Of a DNA stretch of 64,000 nt, positions 49,130-63,290 are shown one piece after another. Under the pieces are notes generated by a model, which searched no databases, was not told where the DNA came from, and saw only the letters and a list, made by a program, of their open reading frames with translations. Each line of letters starts with the position of its first letter. The first letter of the stretch is position 1. This DNA is from Diphasiastrum complanatum. Lineage: Eukaryota; Streptophyta; Lycopodiopsida; Lycopodiales; Lycopodiaceae. The stretch is taken from the NCBI GenBank assembly GCA_029204225.1, contig CM055095.1, positions 51,346,841 through 51,410,840 on the forward strand, written 5' to 3'. Made by a program: the position numbers and the translations under genes.

Positions 49130-51190
49130 TGTCTCACACTGGTAACACTTCATCTTCTTCATCATCTAATTAGAATTATCGATAAATTCAACGGTTCAAA
49201 ATTTTACATCTGAAAATTGAAGCTCAAGATGATGCTTATTAGATAGAGATCTTTGGGATGTCGTAGACGGGTCTGACAACGTTGATTTTGAATTATCTAA
49301 GGCATGGAAGATCAAGGATCAGAAGGCCCTACCATCAATCACATTGAATTTGGCTGATTCCCAAATATCCCACGTTACCACTTGCAAGTCCTCTAAGGAA
49401 ACATTAGATTTATTATCAAATCTTTATGAGACTCAAGATGTGACCACCAGGTTACACCTTAGGAAGAAGTTCTTACTCTCAGAATGTCTGATTCAACAAC
49501 CATCACTACCCACATTAATTGCTTTAAATCTTTACTAGATCAATTGTCAGCTGTAGGATGCGGTATTCAGGATAGTGATGTTGTAATGACCTTACTTTCT
49601 TCTTTGCCAAAGTCTTATGAGCACTTTGTTGTAATGATCTCCACTCGACCCGATCTGACCAAAAAGGTCATCGGTCATCTTCTTCAAGAAGAAATGCTGA
49701 GAAAAACCAGCGATCTATCCATCAAAGATAAATCTCTAGTATTATACACCAAGAAGAAAGATAATTTCAAAGACAAGAATCAGATGCAGAAAAAACAACA
49801 ATAGAAGCCTCAACCTCCATCAAAGAGTAGTGGATACTATGAACCACGACATCAAAGATTGTTTCATTCGAAACTACAACGAGACGAAGAAGCAGCAACA
49901 CCAACAACCAAAATCTACCAATGCAACAAAATTTAAGGAGCAAACCCCTGATGACAACAAACCATCAGAACTGCTGATAGATTTGGAAAAGTAATAATAC
50001 AGATTACAACATTTGGTATCTCGACATGGCTCTACCCAACATATGACTCCTCAAAGAGAATGGTTTACTGAATATGTGGCTTACAACAGAGATGAATTCA
50101 TCTACCTCGGAGACTCAAGCACCATCCACGTAAAAGGAAAAGGAACAGTCAAGATCATGTTAAAGAATGCATTCTTCAATTCTGTTTCGAATGTCTGTCA
50201 TGTACCTCAGTTATCTAGAAATCTCCTATTGATTTCAAAGATAACTGATGAGGGGTATGCTGTTATCTTTTCTTCTCAACAGTGTACAATCTTCGACAAA
50301 GATGCTACTCTGACTACATGCACTCGAATTGGGAACTTATGTGTACTTTCTAACTCTAGCGCATTAGCTACTACTTTTGACGAACATCAATCCAATTTAC
50401 CTTCGAAGTTCTGGGTAGAAGCCACTACCACAGTCTGTTATCTACAGAACAGATCTAGCACAAAAGTAGTCAATAGCAGAACTCCTTATCAAGTATGGCA
50501 TGGACACAAACCTAGTGTCAGCCATCTAAAGTTCTTTGGTTGTGTATGCTTTGTTTATGTTCCTAAACAACTTAGAAAGAAATTGGACCAAAGGTCGAAT
50601 AAATGCATTTTCATTGGCTATCCCAATGAACATAAAGCTTACAAAGTTTATGATCCATCCACCAATGTAGCATTTGTTTCTAGCAATGTAATCTTCAAAG
50701 AGTACGCATTCTACGATTTAAAACAACCATCGACAAATGATGTTGTGTCATTTCATCCTATCTTATACAACATCAGATCTTCCACTCATAATGTCCCTTC
50801 TACAGAACCTGCAGCCAAAGAATTCAAGCTATAGAAGCCGAGCAGCTGACAATACTTGTCCAAAGACTAGATCAAGTTGGCTTGAGCAAGTCTAGAGAAA
50901 TTCAAGAAGAGGCACCAATCGAATCTGGTCAACCAATTGTTCGAAGATCTTTGAGAACTCGAACAATACCATAGAGGTATATACCTCAATCTTTTTGGAC
51001 TTGGAGATCCAGAAACCCTAGTAAGGATGTTGTGAAGTGGCACAAAAAAATGGAAAGCGAATACAAACCTGGTTGACTTCCCCACTCAAAAGAGAGTTAT
51101 CGACAACAAGTGGATCTTCAAGAAGAAGATCAACTCTGATGGCTCCATTGCTAAATGGAAAGCTAGGCTGATGGCCAAAGTATTCACTTA
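49130..51190 (+). pseudogene. E element copy 2: gag, protease region, deleted integrase, RT start
   Basis: Starts MSHTGNTSSSSSSN, a poor gag beginning with stops. Then come LWDVV-type gag, LPKSYEHFVVMISTRPDLTK (about 49620) and LLQEEMLRKTSDLSIKDKSL. The protease site Asp-Ser-Gly-Ala reads HGSTQHMTPQREWF. The reading frame then jumps from GNLCVLSNSSALATT to LPSKFWVEATTTVCYLQN, so the integrase zinc and catalytic core are deleted. Integrase C-term (HLKFFGCVCFVYVPKQLRKK) and RT start (NKWIFKKKINSDGSIAKWKA) follow, ending near 51190. Confidence 0.85.
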
Positions 51191-51194
51191 ATCT

Positions 51195-51465
51195 AGAGAG
51201 TGTATTACCAAAAAATGCGTTAATCTACAACGTAGATTAGCAGTGTATGTCTACATTCTGGAGGATTGTAGGAATGATATAGATGGCAGTGACCAGCAAT
51301 CATATTTGAAATCCATCCGAATTGTTTTTTGTTCGTGATTAATTTGATTTCGCTGCAGCAATGTCAATATCAGAGCTTGTTCAAGTTTCATTTCGTTTCG
51401 TCCAGTTTCGTTTCATTTGAGAGCTTGATTGATATTTGCAATTAGCGTTACCCACATTTTTCACA
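51195..51465 (+). mobile_element. LTR 3' fragment of copia family F
   Basis: Ends TTTTTCACA at 51465, followed by a primer site at 51470. It abuts the broken RT of the E element. The upstream LTR start is not visible. Confidence 0.65.
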
Positions 51466-51469
51466 TCAG

Positions 51470-51481
51470 TGGTATCAGAGC
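51470..51481 (+). other. Primer-binding site of element F
   Basis: TGGTATCAGAGC, initiator Met-tRNA complement. Confidence 0.9.
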
Positions 51482-51585
51482 TTCACCTGTCATAGTCTGA
51501 CACAGCCAGATAACTATCAGATTCAGGAGGCTAAGCATTCAAACAAAGAACTAGCAGCCGCCGAAGACCTCGAACTCTCTCTCCC

Positions 51586-52885
<1,300 letters not shown>

Positions 52886-52889
52886 ACTC

Positions 52890-53712
52890 GGAGGTAGATT
52901 TTCAGGTAGAGACATTTCCTCCCCAATCTGAGTCGGAGTAGCCTCGAAGAACCATTGGGTCAATGACATTTCCATCATAGCACAATATCTTATCTATATT
53001 GCCTCGAATACATTTCACCACTCTCTTTAATGCCTTCCAATGTAAGATCTTGGGGTAGACATGAATTGACTTGATGTGTTGATAGTCTATGCGAGATCTG
53101 GTTTGGTGCACAACATGACATACATCAAAGATCCTAGTAGTGAGTGATAAGAAAACTTCGACAAGTCGAGTGTCTCACTTTCGGTGTCGGCACAAGAAGG
53201 TTTGGTCAATATCATACATGGATCCATTGGTGTATCAACTGGTTTGCAATCAAACATGTGAAACTTTTCTAGAACATTCTCTATATACTTCTGCGCTGAG
53301 ATAGATCTTCTTTTGTAATCTATCTCTAGTAATGTGCATTCCTAACAATGAATGAATAGTGTCTAAGTCAGTCATGTCAAATTCCTTCGACAGATCACTC
53401 TTAGTAGTGTGCAGCAAGAATGTGTCGTTGGACAGAATAAGTGATCATCTACGTATAGAGCTATATAAACTGAATTGACACCTATGTGTTTGGAATAAAC
53501 ATTATAGTCAGTCGAATTGTTTGCAAAGCCTAATTGAATAAGATAAGCATTAATTCGTTCGAATCAAGCTCTTGCAGCTTGCTTCAAACCATAGAATAGA
53601 TTGCTTTATACAGCTTGCACACATTGTGCTCTTGGCCTTTGACTTCGAAACCTTCAGGTTGGAAGGTCTACAGCTCCTCTTTGACATAGCCATTGAGGAA
53701 GGCTGTCTTGAC
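52890..53712 (-). pseudogene. Copia RT-RNase H remnant (family F or related)
   Basis: Minus strand begins DVKTAFLNGYVKEEL at the GA tract. It continues QPEGFEVKGQEHNVCKLYKA, VNSVYIALYVDDHLFC (YVDD intact, about 53455) and LLGSLMYVMLCTKPDLA, and ends in RNase H GYSDSDWGGNVST at 52902. Frameshifts and stops occur throughout. RT upstream of DVKTAFLNG is replaced by satellite sequence. Confidence 0.85.
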
Positions 53713-53716
53713 ATCG

Positions 53717-53725
53717 AGTGTGAGT

Positions 53726-53757
<32 letters not shown>

Positions 53758-53768
53758 ATAATGTGAGT

Positions 53769-53818
<50 letters not shown>

Positions 53819-53882
53819 TGTGAGTGTTGAGGGAGAGAGAGATAGTGCTCAATGTGTGAGTTGAGAGAGAGAGAGAGATATA
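53717..53882. repeat. Compound (GA)n tracts with GTGAGTGTTGAG spacers
   Basis: Four GA runs separated by GTGTGAGTGTTGAGAG-type spacers. It joins directly to RT coding sequence on the left. Confidence 0.93.
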
Positions 53883-54468
53883 TAGTGCTCAATCTACCTA
53901 GGGCAAATTATTTTGGTTTTTTTAAGAGGCGAGGCTAGGGCACTTTTAGGGTTAAGGTGAACGATACTGGTTTAGGGTTTTGGGACAAAATATAGGGCTC
54001 AGTCCTCTCTCGTTTGCCTTTTTCTTTGGAAAATTTGTCGATCCTCCTTTCTTTGGTAAAACAGATTCATCCGTGGGATTAGGCAAGGATCGTGACATCT
54101 GCGTGGGAGTTCACAGATTCCTCTTTCTTTCTGTCAAGTACAGGTAGCTGCCATAGCATTTGCTTGAAGCTGATCGATAGATTGAACATAGCGGTAAACA
54201 TTTCACATTTCTTAGAAGCATCATATACAATGACCGGTTGGATGACAAGAAGGATTGAAACAGTAGGTAGTTCCACAATCTTCCGCTTCTCAGTTTTGTT
54301 GTTAAGTTTCAAGTTGCAGAAGCTTTTATCTTGTTATCTCTGGGAAAGCATTGATACTGCTGGAAGCGGATGGGTTTCAGATTGTGCAAGATGTAGAGTT
54401 TCAAGTTGAAGAAGCAAATCGTGATAGCAAATTGTTGTGTCAGGGGCAAGCATAGTGAAGCGAGAGCG
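53883..54468 (+). promoter_or_regulatory. Probable promoter and 5' leader region of RPB4
   Basis: Non-repetitive sequence between the F remnant and the RPB4 ATG. No clear TATA box. A 105-codon open frame (54092-54409) has no recognised features and may be leader. Confidence 0.35.
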
Positions 54469-57327
54469 ATGGCATCCACAGGCGGTGAGGAAGAGGACGC
54501 TAGCGAGCTAAAGTTGGGTGAAGGTAAGTAAGTGCCTTTCTCTCTTTGCTTGGATTCACACCTGTCTGTCTGCTAGCTGGACGTCAGCTCGGTCGGGTTT
54601 CAGGTGGCTGGTGCTGACCACTCATCTCTTTTTCTTACCTTGCTTATGCAAGTTTTTGTCTACATGTCAGTGCATCTTCATGAAGAATTCCCTTACTCAA
54701 GGTCTTCACTCTCATTCAGCTTTTTTACAACATCTCCTGTTATTATTTAAGTTCTCAGATAAGATTATTGTATTAGATGTGAGCTTTTGTTAGATGACAT
54801 GATCGGCTCATAGGAGGTCGGCAGTGCAACTAGTACGCAATCTTGGAAACAATAGTTTAGTATCTTTGTTATCCTGGGGAATGGGGATGTTTCGTTGAGA
54901 TGCATATACACGAGACATTTTACTGTTTACCAGCTGGTTCATTTCTTCACCAATAATAAGGTTGGCTAAAGGAGAAGTTTGCTACGATTATGGTTTTCTT
55001 CATTATCATTGTAGGTGTAGTCTGTCTATTGTCTGAGGTTCTTGCAGATAAAGAAGCTTTTTTCCTAATGCAATCTCCATCATGTCAGTGCATAGCTGAT
55101 GGAGGTTTACTTTTTGGAATGCGTTGCTGTTTTTTGATATTTTGTCGTTCCTCCTCAATTTACGAAGTTTTTGTTTAACAATAGCGTCATCTTTCTTACC
55201 TTGTGCCTTATTTCTTGAACAAACTTCTTGTATGAGTCCTTTTCTGGGAAGTCATGTCTCCAATTTAAGCTGCATGTATATCCTGAGATATGTTTTCTTT
55301 ATCTACCGTTTTCACTGCATTCAGGTTTTGGCATTTGAATATGATCGGGTTCTTATGTTGGTTGGATAAATATACCCCAGATACCTAAGTAGTAGTTTGC
55401 AAGTTTGGTTCAGGGCTTATTCTTGCTAGAACAACTTTGTCCGTTGGCAGATTTTCTAAAAGCAAAGTGCCTAATGAATGCTGAGGTAGCGTTGATATTG
55501 GAAAAAAAGTTTGAGACACTGCAGCAACTTTCTGAAGATGCATCATCTCAATTCTCTCAGTAAGTTAACCATTTCCTAACAGTTTTGCTAGTTAGGTAGT
55601 TATTCAATGAATCAGCATCTATGACATTTTGGTTGATTGAATGGAAAATATTGATTATGTTCAGCTCCTGCAATGTTGTGTTTGCAGAGTGTTTGAAAAA
55701 TCACTTCAATATGTCAAGCGGTTCAGCAGATATCAAAATCCAGAAGCTGTGAAGCAAGTTCGAGAGTATCTTTGCACTGTTCTTGTTTCCTTAAGATTTT
55801 TAAATGACGGCATGTTAATTTTGTGCTACATTTTTTCCCACATTTTTTTCTTTCACTGTTGCTTTTTGTACCATTTATAACATTACTAACAAAAGTTTCT
55901 TTAAAAGTGCTTTTAATCAGTTATAGGCAAAATAACCAAAAGCAGCAAATAGAGAAATATTACAAGTATAAAGATCAATGATCACAATCTCTTGACAATC
56001 ATGACCATAGCAAGCTGATTCTTAGTAGTGATAGATAAGCTGACTGCTATACTGAATTAAGCTAAGGACTACTCTCCAATCTATCTAAGTATTTAATGAT
56101 GAAGAATGAGGCCTATTTATAGTTGCTAGAGGGTCTGCAAATTAGGGTTAGGGCAGTGCCTAAAGCATTAACTATAATTTCAAATAATAGGCCGCGGGCC
56201 CAGGGCCCTAAGTACTGCACATATAATGAGATGCTATGCCAACCTAATAGATCTAGAATGTCTCATGAATGCATGAAGAGGTACAAGGTGAATGAAATCT
56301 TATCGAATACTTTTGTTGCATAAAAGTGGATACCATGCTATGTAGAAAGTAGAACATAGCATCATAGCACTATATTGTCAATTGAATCCTAAGCCAACTT
56401 GGTAGACTATGTATCCTCCAGGTAATGTGGTAGAAGGCCCATGAGAAACAAATGGCCACCAACCATCAACTAGAAAACTAGGGTTGATCCCAAGCTATCC
56501 AGATTCCAAAGGAACCATCAACTCTTGATTATAGATGCGACAAATGCCTCAAAGAAGGGCCATATATGTGCCACAACCACTGATAGCCAAATAGAAGTCC
56601 AAGCATGATATAATCATGGCCAATAATCATGATAGAAATATACCCCTCAGTATTGAAGAAATAATTTTGTTGAGAACTCTCATAGCAACCAAGAAGCCGA
56701 TGGAACACTTGTGGAATACTATGGTGTATAACAACCATTAGAGGAGTAGGGCACTTTGCCTCACGTAGAACCCCATTAGATTATGTTGCATCAAAATTTC
56801 ATATGGCTCATCTTGATGCTTTGAATATGAATGTGTCAATGTTTCATGGACCCTTTTGAAACGCCTTTTTGAAAAGGGTTTGAAATGACAGAGCGTAGGC
56901 AACCCTGGAAAATATCGGTGAATCAGTTTTAGGTTTTTTCAAAGGGGAAATGATCAATCTTGAATTTAAACTCGGGAGCTATCTCCTCAGTTCCAGCTTG
57001 ATGATTCATATGTAACTCCTGAGTCCACTTATTGTCACGATCCATACTACATAATAGACACATTGATGGTCAAGACTCAAGGGTCATGAACATCCCTCGG
57101 CATGGCCTCAACTCTCCCCAAACCCTAAACCTAACACTAATCTCTAACTTCGAACACTAATCTCACACTAATTTGTAATGACACACTAATCTAGACCCTA
57201 TTATCAACACTATTATCTAATGCTGATCATTAATAAGTACTGATCAATTCTAAGTTCTAACAGTGCTCTATATTCCAATTTATGTTTCATCTCATTCCCT
57301 ACCCTCACAACAAGAAAAAAGCATTAC

Positions 57328-57411
<84 letters not shown>

Positions 57412-60164
57412 CAAACTCTACACAAAATATAGATCTTATTCTAGTTCAAAATGTATGTTTTTATGCTTGGTTAGGGTTGCCTTTTGAAGTTAGTGAAGCT
57501 TGAGTGGCACACTTATGTTTAGGTAGAAAACAGCCTCATTTCAGTTTTGACACGGTTCAAAACTGTTTTTTTTTCTCTGTTTAAAAAAAAAAATCAGATT
57601 CTGCTCAAATTGGACCATTTCAAAATGGCAGTTCTTTGAACGAATTGCAATCTGTGCATCATGCTCATACGGGAATTGATCCAGATCCTATGGATGTCAC
57701 CATTTGAGAAAACCTCTGATGTTAATGTGACAAGAGATTCCTTTTGATTGTGCCCCAATCTCAACTTAATAAGAGTGTGTCACACTGACAAGTGTCTAGC
57801 TGGTAGCAAGAAGTGGCTACAGCCTACAACTCTTGTTTGTGGTCCTCAAGCCCTCGCTTACACTCATCCTAGATCTTTCAAAGGAAGTCTCTTTATTTCA
57901 CATGTCTCTCATTGAAAGCAATCTTGCATCTCACTTTTTCAGTAATGCTTTGAACAGGATTGGACACCACTGAGACTTTTGCTCATTTTGACGTTGAAGT
58001 GACAAATTTAATTTCTTTTCCAATGATTGAGAACATGAATATAACTTCTCACCCCTTGCTTTTAGTTGGTTTATCATTCCATTATAGTTAGCTAGAATAG
58101 TTGAGGAAGACATATCAGCATCTAGAACCATAGAATTGAGAAAACAAAATAGGAATTGACAAACCTTAAAAAAGATGGAATTTATCTTCATCATTTAGAT
58201 TGATGAGCTATAAAGTGCACTGGGAGTGACTCACATAAGGAAAACCAAAATTTTAAAGGTTCTGACCAAAGTGAGACAAACACCTAAAAAAGTGGATCTA
58301 CAGTATCTTGAGTTTCACAAATCATATTCCCAGATTGTAAAGCGCATGTGAAGTGCCCTATTATAGGAAGAGCAATGATCCAAAAAACACACAAGAACAT
58401 TACACAAAAGATGCAGTCTTGGAAACTAGTGAAAACCCGAACTCCTATTCAGCAAATTCAGGAGCGGTAACTTGCAATTAAAGTGCCCTTCAAGATAAAA
58501 AGTCTGATGAAAGAAAGTATGAAAAAGATGAAGGTTTGAAAGCTTGAAGAGAAATCTAAACTGCCTTTCTTTTAGAAATCAAGCTCTATAAAGTGCAATA
58601 GGAGTACCTGACTGTAGTAAGATCAGCGTTAAAAGAATCTTCTCAAGTCTACAAATTTGCAAAAGTGACAACTTCATGAACTAAAGAAAACTTGATTTTT
58701 GTGGTCTCATATCATCCACTAGTCAATTTATAGAATGCTTACATCTTTTTTGGTGCGCCCTACATCAAGAAACTCAATAACTCAAACAAATGGAAAATTG
58801 GATTTTTGTAGAGAAACCTGGACCCCAAGAACAAAATGAGGGTTAATCTAGAGCTTCATAAAAAAGTAAGGGTTTCTCCCCAAAAGAAACTGAAAACAAC
58901 AGAAATCGATGCCCTACCTAAATGCTTAAAAACTGCTATGTTACCAAGTTACAGCCTATAGGCAAAGCAACACACAATAAAAAAGAGAAATACTGCAAAT
59001 ATTCAGATTAATGGCCGCTATCTGATAAGATTCATATCATAGTTGCATGAGCGTTTCGCTGTCTATTTTTTTAACACAAAAAAATCGCAAAAAAGTAAAA
59101 AAATTTAAATTCGCGATTTGCGATTCGCTGCAACTATGATTCATATACAGAACAAGTTGATCTGGCATAATTGAAAGCTAAGATAAACTGAACTAAAGTA
59201 AGGACTACTCTTGAATTCATTCAAGCTATCAAACGAGTAGGCTTGAACCTATTTATGGTTGTTGAGAGCATATGAAAATTAAATTAGGGAAATGTCCACG
59301 TGGTAAGTACCCAGTACAATCACATGATTGAAACAGTGAATAAATGCCCAGTCATTTCGAACATGGGCCCAAGTGCCCAAAGCATAAAGTATGATGTTAT
59401 ACAATAGGCCAAGGCCCAAGGCCCAAATTTTATTGCAAAAATGGCCCATAACACCCATCACTAATATGTCGCCCATCTACCATAATTATGTAGCTGACAT
59501 TTGTTGCTTGTATATGTCTCTTTCTTTGATCAGGTTTTTCCATTAACATTATGGATGCTGTAGGTTTTCCTGATTTTGGTTGGGGAAAAAGAGGGGTGGG
59601 CGTGCCGTGGTTGTGTTAATTTCTTGTTTGCATTCTAATTGTATTGAAATATTATGACTTTAACCTTCAACTCAGAGTACTCAGTCGAAATCAACTTGCG
59701 GAGTTTGAGGTAAATATTGACCAATGTATTTTGGTATCTATATGTTAATTGTCAAGTTTTTGAGCCTACATCAGCCAAAAGAGAAACTAGCTGCTTATAT
59801 CTATGAATAATAAAAAAATATTTAATGTGTTTCAGTTTTGATCTTTCTCTACCAATAGTCAGTATTCTTGTTTGAATTGTAGGTATGTGTGATTGGGAAC
59901 TTGTGTCCTGAAACTGTTGAAGAAGCAAAAGCATTGGTCCCATCCATAGCTGTAAGTACAAGGGCATTAACATGTTACTACTTTGGAGCAAGACATTTTC
60001 TAAGAACTGTGGAGCTGTCAAGGCTGACACAACTCTTATAAAGCCTTTTAGAATTTGAAAAAGAGATTATGTTCATTGTCATATGCCAGAAAAAGGATCG
60101 AATGGATGATGAACAGATTGAGCAAATGCTAGCTGATCTTGCGACTATCAAGAAGTATGAGTAG
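54469..60164 (+). CDS. NRPB4: DNA-directed RNA polymerase II subunit 4 (RPB4), six exons
   Basis: Exons 54469-54523, 55451-55559, 55688-55765, 59676-59709, 59883-59951 and 60090-60164 join in frame to 139 codons plus TAG; all introns are GT-AG. The protein opens with an acidic MASTGGEEEDASELKLGE, then FLKAKCLMNAEVALILEKKF, QVFEKSLQYVKRFSRYQNPE, VREVLSRNQLAEFE and VIGNLCPETVEEAKALVPSI, ending MLADLATIKKYE: the complete RPB4/HRDC-like fold at the usual plant length (about 138 aa). RPB4 pairs with RPB7 to form the Pol II stalk in the nucleus. Length and lack of an N-terminal extension favour NRPB4 over the Pol IV/V paralogue NRPD4/E4. The third intron is 3.9 kb and holds transposon-derived repeats; the others are 128-927 bp. 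No frame damage, so probably functional. Confidence 0.95.
55935..56215 (+). repeat. LTR-like repeat, copy 1, in RPB4 intron 3
   Basis: Shares ordered motifs with 58980-59430: AGAGAAATA, CTAAGGACTACTCT, GGCCTATTTATAGTTG versus AACCTATTTATGGTTG, and AATAGGCC followed by CCCAGGGCCC versus CCCAAGGCCC. Direct orientation, about 3 kb apart. Confidence 0.6.
57331..57408. repeat. (CT)25(CA)14 compound microsatellite
   Basis: CT run 57331-57380 followed by AC run 57381-57408, inside RPB4 intron 3. Confidence 0.95.
58980..59430 (+). repeat. LTR-like repeat, copy 2, in RPB4 intron 3
   Basis: Diverged direct repeat of 55935-56215, lengthened by the MITE at 59038-59138. The 2.8 kb between copies has no pol-like frame, so a non-autonomous LTR element is inferred. 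Confidence 0.6.
59038..59138. mobile_element. 101-bp MITE with 8-bp target duplication
   Basis: Terminal inverted repeat CATAGTTGCA / TGCAACTATG, with ATTCATAT directly outside both ends (59030-59037 and 59139-59146). An 8-bp duplication is typical of hAT-type elements. The interior is A/T-rich with CGCGATTTGCGATTCGC. It sits in copy 2 of the intronic LTR-like repeat. Confidence 0.87.
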
Positions 60165-63100
60165 TGTGACTTTAGCATGATCAATAATCGGAGATCATCA
60201 AAAAATGGTACGTAAAGTCGGTGAGTCGGAATTCAAGTATTTGAGTTATTTTCCATTAGTACGTCTCCTAGTAACTTCATTTAAAAAACTTTCAAGGTTG
60301 TGGATAAGTTCTGCGTAAGCCTTGTTACTTCCAATTCACATTTTAACCCTTTTCGTCCTTACTCTCTAATATCTTGGATTGTGAGAGGTGATTTACAGGT
60401 TGTTAGGATTGTAAGGTTAACATTTATTAATGGTTTTGTCGATCTGGTTCTTCATAAAATTGAGCAAGCAAGGTAGATAGCTTTCTTTAAATGTTTTGCA
60501 TATCAAATTGTCTTATTTTTTACAATGTGAGCAGATGTTGACTTCTCAAAGTGTGGCGAGAAATATCTCTGTTTGGCCTAGTCAATCCAGCACGTAGGAA
60601 GACAAGTCAGGTCTTCCTATTTCAGCTTTTTTGAAGATATGGAATCCATATTACCACAACATTTATGTCTGCACACGGAATAATTAGTGCAGTTTGACAT
60701 GCTAAGGTGTATTTCAATTTGTATGTGTGTGGCTGTGCAGGGGCACGCATGTGCACCTAGTTTAGCTAGATATAATTAGACCAAGTGATTCTAAACCAAA
60801 TGAAATGAATTGAAACAAAGTTTAAGAAAGTTGTCATGTTACAATTCAACAAATTGAGCTAAAACCTTATTAACAATTGTAGTAAGGTTCCGACAGCCGT
60901 AACTCATAGTTGAGGAGGGCATGTCACATGCATCCATTTATACCAAAAAACCTTGTTTTAACGAGGGATTTTGTGTGGGAATCGTAGGCGTTAATCCATG
61001 CCGCTATTGATTATTCATATCACAACATAGAGAACTTATTATTTTGGGCCCATTTCAGGTGTATATCCAACAATGTCTCGAGTTAGGTTGAAATAAGTTT
61101 GGATTGTATTGTAACTTTCAGAACCATGTCGGCTGAGAACTATTTTTGAATTCTCAAGGTTATGATATTTGGTTGTTGCAATTCGCCAATGTTGCGTGCC
61201 ATATATTGCAAGTTAGTAATTTGAAACACGATAATCTAGTAAGCAATGTGCAATGTACAAATGTGATATCATTCAAGCCAGTAGGGCCAAAGAAAATTCA
61301 CTACTTTGAATCAGAAAAAGATTAATTGGATGTTGGTTGTTGTCTCACCCTTTGTGCAAGTGCTCTATTGATGCGAATTTGTTGTTTTTTTGCTGAATGA
61401 GAAGTTTTCCTCAAAAGGTGGTTCTAGGCCAATCAGGGCAGACATAGTAAATACTCTGTACAAAACCATAATCTCAATTAAAGAGGATGTGCTGATTAAT
61501 ATGCTACAGGTTTTACATGTTTTTGCCAAGAAAACTTCTACTTGAATGACTTGCTTACATGAAACACTAACCTCACCTTTAAATGATGATTTTCAGGTGT
61601 ATAATGGAGGAGATGTTGGCTATTCAATTGTCCAGGATTTATTAATTATGACAGTGGCAGTGAAATGTTGCTGTGTCTTTAAGCGTTTTGAATTTTGATG
61701 GTGGCAAGAAATTAAAGTATAAACTTGATCAGTTCATCTTATGATGACATAACGACTCTATATTGGAAAATTTTGTCATGGGTATCTTTCTTCACAGCTC
61801 ACTGCAAATTTTGTCGTATATAAAGTCTACCTTTGGCTTATCTTTTAGCCTTACTACTTGGTTAGTTATCGTACTGTGTGAGTTGTTTTCTTCCATTCGG
61901 TGTTTGTTGAACTTTGTTCTTATGTTTCAGGTCAATTGTCTTCTTGATGCACTGGTCTTTTCTTTTGTTTTCTGCCACTCTACCTCTTTAGGCTGTATTG
62001 TGTTTGTTTTTTGCTTGTCACATTTGATTTTTTTTTCTGTGATAGGTCTGTTTGTTTGGTCATGTTATTTACCCTCTTTCTTTTCAATCCCTGCCATCTT
62101 TTTTTCCTTTTTCCTAGGGTTTTCTGGGTTGCGGCCGCACCACTGCCTTCCGTTCTGCTTGCTGTACATGAGAGATGGTGTTGCACATTTGAATCTTATC
62201 AAAAAATAATGGTGCCCAAGTTAGAGCTTGAGTAACAATTATTTATTCGGTGAAAAAGTGAGATTGTCTGCAGCAAGATCTGATCTGTAGCACCATGTGT
62301 CTTCATGTGGATCATAGTATGCAACATATGTTCAATTTATCCAAAAGCATGAGCTGTGCTCTTTGGTCAGAAGCATTTAGACTATTTTCTTTACGATTGT
62401 TATGTTGGTACTAGTAATGATCTTACTGAAAGATCAAATTTTTAGATCAGGATCTGATCTTTATTTAGCACCATATATCTTAACATGGATACGTGTATGA
62501 AAAAACCAGAAATGGATTGCCAAAATTGAATGTTGGTGGTATTGGTGTAGTTCGTAACTAACTATTACTTGATGTAAAGTTTTCCAATAGCTTCTTTGTC
62601 AGATTGTTGCTATGCCCCCCTTTCTCATTCAAGGTATACAAAGTTCACTTATTTAATCGAGCCTTGAATGACATTATAAGACACCTCTCCTTGGGCGAAA
62701 GTCAGCTGAATTGTTAGTCAAAATGATCAGCATAACATGTACTCAATAGTGTCCGATCTATCTCTCTCCAAACAGGCATGTAAAATTAGTGCCTGTAAAA
62801 TTAGTTATACTCGCGTTTTTACTTGCCTACAAAGATATTTAAAAGACTGTTGGGAATCTTTATTTGCCATCATATCTTTGAGATTTACCTCTGACAGCAT
62901 TGGCAAGTAAAATCAATCTGTGAATTCTACTCGCTTGTGGAGAGTTCTACTCAGCAAAAGTCATTTTCTTTAAATTCTTGTTTGTGATTCCACATGGATA
63001 AGAAACTTGAATCATTGATTATATCGAATAGATTAAGTGATTGCGAGGAGGTTGCAATTCTGCTAGTGTAACCGACCATAGCACTCTAACCTTAGGATTA

Positions 63101-63290
63101 CCTAAAGGATTTAGGCAGTTGATGAAGTGGATAGATATCCAACCTTCCAGGCTGCGTGCGTAGATTCCAAGCAGTGGACAATAGTGAAAGTAGGAGCACC
63201 AATTCAAATAGCTCTATCGATCAAGCTAGGGATGAGCCAAACCTAAGGCTAAGTTACATGATGACACCTAAACTTCTAGCATGAACAATG
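60165..63290. other. RPB4 3' flank, no supported gene
   Basis: The RPB4 3' UTR must begin here. Beyond it lies AT-rich sequence with only low-complexity open frames. A weak direct repeat (GATCTGATCT...TAGCACCAT) occurs at 62270-62325 and 62440-62500. Confidence 0.5.

Noticed and set aside
53550-53892. Ser-Leu repeat proteins on the minus strand
   Set aside because: Translations across GA/CT satellites fused to a decayed RT frame.
57263-57503. Ser-Leu/Thr-His repeat frames
   Set aside because: Translation of the CT/CA microsatellite in RPB4 intron 3.
61763-62209. Hydrophobic 148-codon frame suggesting a membrane protein
   Set aside because: T-rich strand makes Phe/Leu/Ser-rich frames by chance; no homology recognised and no promoter or splice context.
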